Below are positions 1 to 5,182 of a DNA stretch of 5,182 bases, in pieces. The translations under genes and the position numbers were made by a program. The stretch lies in assembly GCA_003694825.1 (NCBI GenBank), contig RFJS01000264.1, forward strand, positions 1 through 5,182, written 5' to 3'. How positions within the stretch are numbered: position 1 is the stretch's first letter; every line of letters starts with the position of its first letter. Origin of the DNA: Verrucomicrobiota bacterium. Lineage in GTDB: Bacteria > Verrucomicrobiota > Verrucomicrobiia > Opitutales > Opitutaceae. The notes beneath the pieces were generated by a model. That model saw nothing but the letters and a program-made list of their open reading frames with translations, searched no databases and was not told the origin of the DNA.

Positions 1-123
1 CAGGGCAGCCCGACGGGTCGCACCGTGCTGATGAGCCCGCTGATGGTCGCGGCGGCCGCGGTCGAGGGGCGCATCTCCGACGCCCGCGAGGTCTTCGGCC
101 TGCGTGAACTCGCGCCGGCCTGA
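1..123 (+). CDS. leuC: 3-isopropylmalate dehydratase large subunit, C-terminal end only (LeuC)
   Basis: The gene enters from the left edge in frame 1 and stops at TGA 121-123, so only the last 40 residues are visible. They contain [19 protein letters not shown], which matches the conserved end of the LeuC/aconitase large subunit (family pattern: GR-x-x-LMSP-x-MAAAAA-x-x-G). The [4Fe-4S] cysteines and the substrate-binding core lie upstream, outside the window. LeuC pairs with LeuD in the cytoplasm to convert 2-isopropylmalate to 3-isopropylmalate in leucine biosynthesis. The leuD gene starts 65 bp downstream on the same strand, which strongly supports the call despite the short fragment. Confidence 0.9.
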   Translation, partial: QGSPTGRTVLMSPLMVAAAAVEGRISDAREVFGLRELAPA

Positions 124-188
124 TCCCGCAGGGCGATTCGTATTCACTAATCAACGTCAATATTTTACTCAAAACCTCTCCCATTCCC
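124..188 (+). other. AT-rich leuC-leuD spacer without a visible Shine-Dalgarno site
   Basis: This 65-bp gap is clearly richer in A and T (about 145-180) than the GC-rich genes on either side. The bases just before the leuD ATG read CCTCTCCCATTCCC, a pyrimidine-rich stretch with no GGAGG-like motif. It could contain an internal promoter or allow initiation on an unstructured leader, but I see no convincing -35/-10 pair and no hairpin. Its composition is observed; any regulatory role is inferred. Confidence 0.4.
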
Positions 189-785
189 ATGGCATTGGAA
201 TCAATCAAACAGGTGCGCGGCCGGGCTGTGCACGTTCCCGGTGACGACATCGATACCGACCGGATCATCCCCGCGCGTTTCATGAAGTGCGTCACCTTCG
301 ACGGGCTCGGCGAGTATCTCTTCTACGACGTGCGCAAGAACGAGTATGGTTCCGACAAGGCGCATCCGCTCAACGATCCGCGTCACAAGGGTGCGACCAT
401 CCTTATTTCCGGAGCCAACTTCGGTTGCGGCAGCTCGCGCGAGCATGCGCCGCAGGCGATTTATCGTTATGGTTTTCGCGGCATCATCGCGGAGAACTTC
501 GCCGAGATTTTCTTCGGGAACTGCACCACGCTCGGCATTCCCTGCATCGCCCTCTCTCGGGAGGATCGGCTGGCCCTCGGGGCGCTGGTCGAGGATAACC
601 CGGAGATCGAGGTGACCATCGATGTCGAAAACCTCGAGGTGCGGGCCGGCGACAAGGTTTTCAAGGGGCGCATGCGCGAGGCCGCCCAGAAGGCGCTCAT
701 CTCGGCGCGCTGGGATCCGATCGGCGAACTGCTCGACGCCCGCGAGCTCGTCGCGAAAAAGGCGGCGGAGCTGGGCTACGTCTGA
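189..785 (+). CDS. leuD: 3-isopropylmalate dehydratase small subunit (LeuD)
   Basis: LeuD is the small, swivelling subunit of isopropylmalate isomerase. With LeuC it catalyses 2-isopropylmalate to 3-isopropylmalate isomerisation in leucine synthesis. The 198 residues match the usual ~200 for the family. Visible hallmarks are DDIDTDRIIPARF (residues 19-31), NFGCGSSREHAP (77-88) and NFAEIFFGN (103-111). By analogy with the aconitase swivel domain, the S82-S83-R84 motif supplies the serine and arginine that contact substrate. The ATG at 189 is chosen because the next Met (residue 32) falls inside the conserved N-terminal motif. No Shine-Dalgarno site precedes it. It lies 65 bp after leuC, presumably in the same operon, and an intrinsic terminator begins 36 bp after its stop. 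Homoaconitase-type small subunits share the fold, but the leuC partner and motif spacing favour LeuD. Confidence 0.96.
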   Translation: MALESIKQVRGRAVHVPGDDIDTDRIIPARFMKCVTFDGLGEYLFYDVRKNEYGSDKAHPLNDPRHKGATILISGANFGCGSSREHAPQAIYRYGFRGIIAENFAEIFFGNCTTLGIPCIALSREDRLALGALVEDNPEIEVTIDVENLEVRAGDKVFKGRMREAAQKALISARWDPIGELLDARELVAKKAAELGYV

Positions 786-821
786 GCCGGAGCAGCACGG
801 TCATCGCATGTCTTTTTCTGG

Positions 822-855
822 GGGGCTGCCTGCGGGCGGCCCCTCTCGTTTTTTT
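822..855 (+). terminator. Rho-independent terminator after leuD
   Basis: A 9-bp GC-rich stem (822-830 GGGGCTGCC pairing with 835-843 GGCGGCCCC, one G-U pair) closes a four-base TGCG loop. It is followed by TCTCG and a run of seven T at 849-855. This is a textbook intrinsic terminator pointing right, 36 bp past the leuD stop. The opposite strand has no T-run after the hairpin, so it should act in one direction only. It separates leuCD from the exbB-like operon, which must therefore have its own promoter or depend on readthrough. Confidence 0.85.
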
Positions 856-1099
856 GCAACGGTCCGGCGGGAGGGCATCGGCCTCGCGAGGCCCGGCGAG
901 GCGCGCGGGGCAGGCGGGGACTGCCCGGAGGCGGCTGAGAAACGGGCGTTCCTTCAGCCGGCGGCGGCGTTTCCGCCATCCCCTGTCGGCGACCCTCGGA
1001 TGGTGCGCCCTCGTGGGCGTCTCGGGTCTTGTTTTCGCAGGAACATGGAACACACTGCGCGATCTCGTGACCTACGAAAGCCTTTATCGCCATGGTTGA
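854..1099 (+). CDS. Possible small single-pass membrane protein upstream of the ExbB-like gene
   Basis: I do not recognise this 81-residue ORF and its reality is uncertain. In favour: the C-terminal half has one hydrophobic stretch (about residues 44-63), preceded by a strongly basic segment with 15 Arg in the first 41 residues, as expected for a helix with its N-terminus in the cytoplasm. It ends with the ordinary-looking tail LRDLVTYESLYRHG, and its stop overlaps the ExbB-like start by 8 bp (ATGGTTGA, 1092-1099), a typical coupled arrangement. Against: the only long-form start is TTG 854, which lies inside the terminator T-run and cannot carry an upstream ribosome site on a new transcript. 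Other in-frame starts are CTG 935 (GGAGG at 927-931, spacing only 3), CTG 983 and GTG 1013. If real, the protein probably starts at 935 or later. The Arg-rich part may simply reflect GC-rich non-coding DNA. Confidence 0.33.
   Translation: MQRSGGRASASRGPARRAGQAGTARRRLRNGRSFSRRRRFRHPLSATLGWCALVGVSGLVFAGTWNTLRDLVTYESLYRHG
880..926. repeat. Two adjacent inverted repeats in the leader of the ExbB/ExbD operon
   Basis: Positions 880-893 form a perfect 14-bp palindrome (GGCCTCGCGAGGCC). About 15 bp later a second inverted repeat pairs GGGCAG (908-913) with CTGCCC (921-926) across a seven-base loop. Neither is followed by a T-run, so they are not intrinsic terminators. They lie between the leuD terminator and the first likely start codon of the next operon, where an operator or 5' leader structure could sit. 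At this GC content short palindromes also arise by chance. I see no clear -35/-10 promoter in the gap. Confidence 0.3.
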
Positions 1100-1673
1100 T
1101 TTTCTCAAAAGCGCCGGGATTTTCGTCTATCCGCTCGGGCTGTGTTCGGTTGTCGGCATCTTCATCATCTTCGAGCGGCTGTTCGCGTTGCGGCGCAGCG
1201 CCGTGCTGCCGGATGATCTTGTGGACGCGATCGTCGCGGGACGGCCGGTGTCGGGGGGAATGAGTTCGGTGCTCGCCCGGGTCATCGCTTTTGCCGAGGC
1301 GCACCGTCATGACGGTGAAGCTGTGAAGTCTTTCGCCCGCCTCGAGGTCAACCGCATGGAGCGCGGGCTGGTTTTTCTGGAGATCATCATCGGCGCGGCG
1401 CCGCTGCTCGGGTTGCTCGGCACCGTGGTCGGCCTCGTGCAGGTATTCGACAAGTTCGCCACCGAGGCGGGGGTGCCGAACCAGGCGGCCTTTTCGCAGG
1501 GCATCGCGCTGGCGCTCTCGACGACCGTGCTCGGTCTGATCATCGCCATCCCCTGTCTCGTGGGGAACAGCTATCTGCAACGCCGGATCGAGACCTACGC
1601 CGTGCAGCTCGAGTCGCTCATCGAGCGATTCGACGCCAGCGTGGGACGCAGTCGGGACGAGGCGGCCTCATGA
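1092..1673 (+). CDS. MotA/TolQ/ExbB-family proton channel protein
   Basis: This is an inner-membrane stator-type subunit that, with the ExbD-like protein encoded next, should form a proton channel converting proton motive force into mechanical work on an envelope partner. The 193 residues show three hydrophobic segments (about 9-28, 94-118 and 136-158), with a cytoplasmic loop after the first and a basic/acidic C-terminal tail. Family signatures are APLLGLLGTVVGLVQVF (103-119) and GIALALSTTVLGLIIAIP (137-154). T111 and T145 align by eye with the conserved channel threonines T148 and T181 of E. coli ExbB. The position of E. coli ExbB E176 is Leu here (L140). The protein is shorter than E. coli ExbB (~244) and has little N-terminal extension. 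ATG 1092 places the first helix just after the start; no clear Shine-Dalgarno site is visible, so it may be coupled to the overlapping upstream ORF. The ExbD-like gene overlaps its stop by 4 bp. Whether it serves a TonB, Tol or other system cannot be decided here, so no symbol is given. Confidence 0.93.
   Translation: MVDFLKSAGIFVYPLGLCSVVGIFIIFERLFALRRSAVLPDDLVDAIVAGRPVSGGMSSVLARVIAFAEAHRHDGEAVKSFARLEVNRMERGLVFLEIIIGAAPLLGLLGTVVGLVQVFDKFATEAGVPNQAAFSQGIALALSTTVLGLIIAIPCLVGNSYLQRRIETYAVQLESLIERFDASVGRSRDEAAS
1659..1662 (+). promoter_or_regulatory. Ribosome binding site of the ExbD-like gene
   Basis: GAGG at 1659-1662 lies seven bases before the ATG at 1670, inside the end of the ExbB-like gene. 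Together with the ATGA stop/start overlap it fixes the start of the downstream gene and implies translational coupling. Confidence 0.55.
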
Positions 1674-2065
1674 GTCTCATCACCCGCAGGCGGAAGCGGC
1701 CGGAGATCAATATCGTGCCGCTGATGGATGTGCTCACCATTCTGATCTTCTTCTTCCTGGTGAGCATGCAGTTTCGGGAGCGGCTGACGCTCAATCTCAC
1801 GTTGCCGAAGATCGAGACGGCGGGGCGCAACGAATTCGAGAGCCCCGTGATCATCGGGATCGATCGGGACGGAAACTTCTTCTTCAATGGTGACGCGGCC
1901 ACGGGCGAGCAACTCGAGAGTCTGGTGCGGATCGTGGCGGAGCAGAGCGTCGATATCATGGTGCTGATCAAGGCCCATGAGGATACGCCGCTGCAGAAGG
2001 TGACCTTTGCGATGGACGCCTGCCGCAAGGCCGGGCTGAACCGCATCCGTCTGCAATCGAGGTAG
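1670..2065 (+). CDS. ExbD/TolR-family biopolymer transport protein
   Basis: This is the partner of the ExbB-like channel: a single-pass inner-membrane protein with a small periplasmic domain. The 131 residues are normal for ExbD/TolR (~140). A short basic cytoplasmic start (ITRRRKRPE) leads into the signature INIVPLMDVLTILIFFFLV (13-31). D20 in the membrane helix corresponds to the proton-carrying Asp of E. coli ExbD (D25) and TolR (D23), so the key residue is present. The rest is a periplasmic ExbD-like domain: a strand around the DRDGNFFFNGD region (65-75), then VLIKAHEDTPLQKVTFAMDACRKAG (98-122), resembling the family's conserved C-terminal half, ending in RIRLQSR. Its ATG overlaps the TGA of the ExbB-like gene (ATGA, 1670-1673), so the two should be made in fixed proportion. 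No TonB-like gene follows; the next gene is convergent. ExbD versus TolR identity is undecided. Confidence 0.93.
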   Translation: MSLITRRRKRPEINIVPLMDVLTILIFFFLVSMQFRERLTLNLTLPKIETAGRNEFESPVIIGIDRDGNFFFNGDAATGEQLESLVRIVAEQSVDIMVLIKAHEDTPLQKVTFAMDACRKAGLNRIRLQSR

Positions 2066-2081
2066 GGAAATATCCGCGACC

Positions 2082-2109
2082 ACGCGCCTTGCGGAGCGCC
2101 GAAGGGCGT
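2082..2109. repeat. Bulged stem-loop between convergent genes
   Basis: Eleven base pairs can form between 2082-2094 (ACGC, CCTT and CGG, with single bulged G at 2086 and 2091) and 2099-2109 (CCGAAGGGCGT), around an AGCG loop. It sits in the 88-bp gap between the ExbD-like stop (2065) and the kinase stop (2154), where a two-way transcription stop would be expected. No T-run follows on either strand; only a weak ATATTT lies beyond it on the minus strand. It may be a terminator without a U-tract or a copy of a dispersed palindromic element. One window cannot tell which. Confidence 0.4.
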
Positions 2110-2153
2110 CCGGAGAAAGGGGCCGCAGGAATCGGGGGGGCGCGCGGAGGGCC

Positions 2154-5100
2154 CTACGGGCGTTCTCGGTGTCGGCGCGACCGCTCCTGGAGGGCGCGGG
2201 CGCCGTTTTGCAGCGCCTCGGCGAGCTGGTCGGGCTTGAAGGGCTTGGCGAGAAAGGCGTCCATGCCGGCGTCCTCGCAGGCTTTGCGTTCTTCCGGGGA
2301 GGCACCGGCGGTGAGGGCGATGATCCAGGGCTGGCGTTCGGCGGAGAGATCGGCGCGGATGCGCCGGGTGGCCTCGATCCCGTCGAGTTCGGGCATCTGC
2401 ACATCCATGAGAATGATGTCGTAGTGCTGGCGGCGCAGCGCGTCGAGCACTTCGAGGCCGTTGGCGGCGACATCGCTGGCCAGGCCCATTTTCTTCAGCA
2501 TGGTCGTGGCGAGCCGCTGATTGATGGTGTTGTCGTCGGCGACGAGGAGGGCCAGGTTTTTCAGGGAGTCGACCTGGGGCAGGGGGGCCATTCTCGAGGG
2601 TTGCGGCGCGGCCACCGCGCCCTCTTTGATGGAAAGCAGGCGCATTATGGTATCCACCATGTGACGACGATGGATGGGCTTGCGGAGCATGGCGTCGACG
2701 GCGCTCGCCTCTTCGGGTGTGAAGGTCACCTGGTGGGCGGAGGAGAAGAGGATGAGCGGGACGCGTGCACCCCACTTTTCGCGCAGGAGCCGGGCCAGTT
2801 CGATGCCATCACGACCGGGCATGTGGTAGTCGAGGATGGCGATGTCGGGTGGCGGTGATTCGGCGGCCCACGCGAGGGCGTCGTTTGCATCGGTGGCGGT
2901 ATGCGGGCTCATGCCCCACGCTTCGGCCAGTTTGCGCAGGATGCGGCGGCTGGTGTCGTTGTCATCGACGATGAGAACGCGCTTACCGGAGAGCGGCAGG
3001 GTGCCATCGTCGCCGGGCGGCGGCGTGGCATCGCGGGGGATGGAGACGTCGAATTCGAAGACAGTGCCGCCACCTTCGTTGTCGCGGCAGCGGATGGAGC
3101 CGTCCATGCGCTCGACGAGCAGTTTGGAGATGACCAGACCGAGACCGGTGCCGCCGAAGCGGCGTGTGGTCGAGGCGTCGACCTGGGAGAACGGCTGGAA
3201 GAGGCGGTCGCGTTTTTCCGGGGGAATGCCGATGCCGGTGTCGCGGACGGCGAAGGCCAGGCGGTTCTCGTCGTGTTCGAAGACTTCGACGGTGACTTCC
3301 CCGGTTTCGGTGAACTTGATCGCGTTGGAGAGCAGGTTGACAAGGATCTGCCGGAGGCGGGTGGGGTCGCCGATGCGACGGGCGTGCAGCAGCGGATCGA
3401 TGACGGGGATGAGCTCGAGCCCTTTGCGGTGCGCCTGGGGCGCGAGCAGGTCGAGCACTTCTTCGACGAGTTGGACGAGGTCGAAGGGGATGGATTCCAG
3501 TTCGATGTTTCCGGACTCCGCCTTCGAGAAGTCGAGGATGTCGTTGATAATGCCGAGGAGGGCCTCGCCGGAGTTGCGGATGGTTTCGACGAATTCCTGC
3601 TGTTCGCGGGTCAGTTCGGTGTCGGCGAGCAGGGAGGTCATGCCGATGATGCCATTCATCGGCGTGCGAATCTCGTGCGACATGTTGGCCAGGAAGCGGC
3701 TGCGTGCTTCGGTCGCGGCCTCGGCCTTGCGGGTGAGTTCGCGTTCGCGTTCCACCGCCCGGCGAAGGGAGGCGTTGGCCTGTTCGATCTCGCGGGTGCG
3801 TGCTTCGAGCTCGGCGGTGCGTTCGCGGATGGCTTCCTCCAGCTGGGCATTGCGGCGGGCGATGCGGCGGGTTTTCCAGTGTATGAGACCAGTAAAGACG
3901 AGGAAGCCGCCCAGGCCGAAGGCGATGCCGGCTGGCAGGGTCTGATACCAGGGGGGCGTGACGGCGATTTCGATTGGCGAGGAGAAATACTGCTGGCCGT
4001 CCGGGGTGGCGGAGAGGATGTGCAGGGTGTACCGGCCTCCGGGAAGACCGGTGAATTCGCGGTAGGAGCGGCGGCTCCAATCCGGAGCGGTCTCGTCGAA
4101 GCCTTCGAGTATGATCTGATAGAGGACGCGCTCGGGCGCCTGGAAGTAGGGGAACTCGACCTCGATGCGGAAGGAGCGCTGGTCTGGCGTCAGCACGAGG
4201 ACACCGTCTTCGTCCGGAGAGAGGGGGATCAGTTCATTTGTATTGAGGTTCGTGATCGCCGAAAGAGCCGGCATGGCCTCGACAGGGCTTGAGCCGGAAA
4301 GCGGCCGGGGAGCGTAAACGATGCCGACCCGGGTGCCGATCCAGGCGGCGCCGCTTGAATCGTAGCGGATGCTGGAGGCGCGGTAGCCCTCTTCGGCGAG
4401 ATGGCTGATGGCCATGGCGAGATCGGATGCCGGGCATGGGACGGTCTCGCCGTGTCGATCGCTGACCCGGGTATAGATGAGACCGCCGGGGGCTCCGAAG
4501 ACATGGGAAAAGCCCCCCTCGGAGCCGTAGGGGTAGTGCTGTATCGATGTTTCCGGTTCGAAGTGTTCCGTCTCGGGATTCCACCGGACGACCGTATCGT
4601 TGGCGACGTAGAGATGGCCGTCGATTACCGCGCAGTCGGGCCAGCCCTCGGGGATGCCGTCGGCTGGAGTGAAGATGCGCAGATCGGCGCCGTGCCCCTC
4701 CGGGGAAAGGGAAACACGGGCGACGCGGTTGTCGCTGAGCGTGCCCCAGATCGTCCCGTCCGGCAGTTCGCTCAGGTCATAGACCAGGCCATCATAGCCG
4801 GGGATGAAGTCTTCGAATATCCATCCCTCGGCGGTGCGGCGGGCGTAGGCGAAACCTCTTTCGGTTGCGGCGATTGCGATGTCGGGATGGGTCCGGGAAA
4901 CGAGCACAGAGGTGCAGCCGACGCTCGAAACGATTTTCACGATGCCGGCCGCGTCAATGACCCACCAGGCTTCGCCGGTGACGTGGAGTTCCCCGCCGGC
5001 AACCGTGAGTGATACCGGACCGGTGACATTGTCCACCTTTTCGAAAAGGCTGTCGTATCCGGAGGCCTGATCCGCGGCATGAAAGAGTCCGTCGTTGGTG

Positions 5101-5182
5101 ACAGCGTAAATTGTGTCGCCGATGAGCGCGATGTCCCGGACGCGGCCGAAAAGACCGTGGCGTTCGTCGTAGAGGTTCATGC
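2154..5182 (-). CDS. Hybrid sensor histidine kinase with beta-propeller/Y_Y_Y sensor and two receiver domains (N-terminus beyond window)
   Basis: The gene runs leftward from the right edge to the TAG at 2154-2156. The Met encoded at 5178-5180 lies mid-propeller and is probably internal, so the protein is 5'-truncated; 1008 residues from that Met are visible. Order (numbered from it): propeller-like periplasmic repeats 1-300 (motifs such as DGTIWGT and GAAWIGT), Y_Y_Y domain about 340-408, membrane helix about 413-435, coiled coil 437-490, HisKA with H502 in [10 protein letters not shown], HATPase_c with N-box N619, DTGIGI 647-652 and GGTGLGL 676-682, REC1 (D739/D740, phospho-acceptor D784, S814, K834) and REC2 (D882/D883, D926, T957, K979). 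All key kinase and receiver residues are present, so both receivers look active. By family analogy it senses a periplasmic ligand, often a glycan in propeller/Y_Y_Y kinases, autophosphorylates H502 and passes phosphate to the receivers. There is no HPt or DNA-binding output domain, so separate partners are expected. It is convergent with the ExbB/ExbD operon. Confidence 0.95.
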   Translation of the reverse strand, partial: MNLYDERHGLFGRVRDIALIGDTIYAVTNDGLFHAADQASGYDSLFEKVDNVTGPVSLTVAGGELHVTGEAWWVIDAAGIVKIVSSVGCTSVLVSRTHPDIAIAATERGFAYARRTAEGWIFEDFIPGYDGLVYDLSELPDGTIWGTLSDNRVARVSLSPEGHGADLRIFTPADGIPEGWPDCAVIDGHLYVANDTVVRWNPETEHFEPETSIQHYPYGSEGGFSHVFGAPGGLIYTRVSDRHGETVPCPASDLAMAISHLAEEGYRASSIRYDSSGAAWIGTRVGIVYAPRPLSGSSPVEAMPALSAITNLNTNELIPLSPDEDGVLVLTPDQRSFRIEVEFPYFQAPERVLYQIILEGFDETAPDWSRRSYREFTGLPGGRYTLHILSATPDGQQYFSSPIEIAVTPPWYQTLPAGIAFGLGGFLVFTGLIHWKTRRIARRNAQLEEAIRERTAELEARTREIEQANASLRRAVERERELTRKAEAATEARSRFLANMSHEIRTPMNGIIGMTSLLADTELTREQQEFVETIRNSGEALLGIINDILDFSKAESGNIELESIPFDLVQLVEEVLDLLAPQAHRKGLELIPVIDPLLHARRIGDPTRLRQILVNLLSNAIKFTETGEVTVEVFEHDENRLAFAVRDTGIGIPPEKRDRLFQPFSQVDASTTRRFGGTGLGLVISKLLVERMDGSIRCRDNEGGGTVFEFDVSIPRDATPPPGDDGTLPLSGKRVLIVDDNDTSRRILRKLAEAWGMSPHTATDANDALAWAAESPPPDIAILDYHMPGRDGIELARLLREKWGARVPLILFSSAHQVTFTPEEASAVDAMLRKPIHRRHMVDTIMRLLSIKEGAVAAPQPSRMAPLPQVDSLKNLALLVADDNTINQRLATTMLKKMGLASDVAANGLEVLDALRRQHYDIILMDVQMPELDGIEATRRIRADLSAERQPWIIALTAGASPEERKACEDAGMDAFLAKPFKPDQLAEALQNGARALQERSRRHRERP

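Noticed and set aside
622..1263. Plus-strand open frame from inside leuD to inside the ExbB-like gene, with AGGA before an ATG at 1045
   Set aside because: It overlaps both well-supported genes out of frame and translates to Arg/Ser/Pro-rich sequence. The AGGA-ATG pairing looks accidental.
2119..2160. Four G-runs (2119-2122, 2134-2140, 2149-2151, 2158-2160) as a possible G-quadruplex
   Set aside because: The loops would be about 11, 8 and 6 bases, longer than in stable motifs, and the DNA is G-rich generally, so there is no good reason to call it.
1618..2775. Long minus-strand open frames crossing the ExbD-like gene, the convergent gap and the kinase end
   Set aside because: They cover three unrelated segments, two of which have a well-supported gene in another frame, and they translate to Arg/Pro-rich sequence typical of GC-rich shadow frames.
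2901..4292. A 463-codon open frame on the plus strand opposite the kinase gene
   Set aside because: It lies wholly antisense to a kinase whose domains and catalytic residues are unmistakable. Its translation is Gly/Asp/Glu/Val-rich without recognisable motifs, as expected from the complement of a GC-rich coding frame.
5178..5180. ATG (minus strand) as the true start of the kinase gene
   Set aside because: The sequence begins directly in propeller-like repeats with no signal peptide, although a periplasmic domain before the membrane helix requires export. The frame stays open to the window edge, so the start most likely lies outside.

Overview
The window is GC-rich DNA from a free-living, probably Gram-negative bacterium. 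It holds four confidently recognised proteins, one truncated gene end and one doubtful small ORF. The LeuD subtype, an ExbB/ExbD pair, weak or absent Shine-Dalgarno sites before some genes, and a beta-propeller/Y_Y_Y hybrid kinase would fit the Verrucomicrobiota (Opitutales/Puniceicoccales-like). That placement is inference from family resemblance, not a measured result.

Layout. Positions 1-123 are the last 40 codons of leuC. After an AT-rich 65-bp spacer comes leuD (189-785). Together they encode the two subunits of isopropylmalate isomerase for leucine synthesis. A strong intrinsic terminator (822-855) closes this unit. The next ~235 bp are very GC-rich, with two inverted repeats and a possible small membrane-protein ORF (854-1099) that overlaps the next gene. 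An ExbB/TolQ/MotA-family channel gene (1092-1673) and an ExbD/TolR-family gene (1670-2065) follow, joined by an ATGA overlap; they should form an inner-membrane proton-driven motor. An 88-bp convergent spacer (2066-2153) carries a bulged stem-loop. The rest (2154-5182, minus strand) is the 3' part of a large hybrid sensor kinase: partial periplasmic propeller, Y_Y_Y domain, membrane helix, coiled coil, HisKA, HATPase_c and two receiver domains. Its N-terminus lies beyond the right edge.

How they relate. leuCD is housekeeping metabolism and is insulated from the motor operon by the terminator. The ExbB/ExbD pair could energise outer-membrane transport or another envelope process; no TonB-like or receptor gene is visible. 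The kinase faces the motor operon tail to tail, so it is not co-transcribed with it, and a link between them is not shown. I found no CRISPR array, tRNA, rRNA, insertion sequence or clearly novel system. The points most worth checking are the missing membrane glutamate in the ExbB-like protein, the small overlapping ORF, and the double-receiver kinase that lacks a phosphotransfer or output domain.
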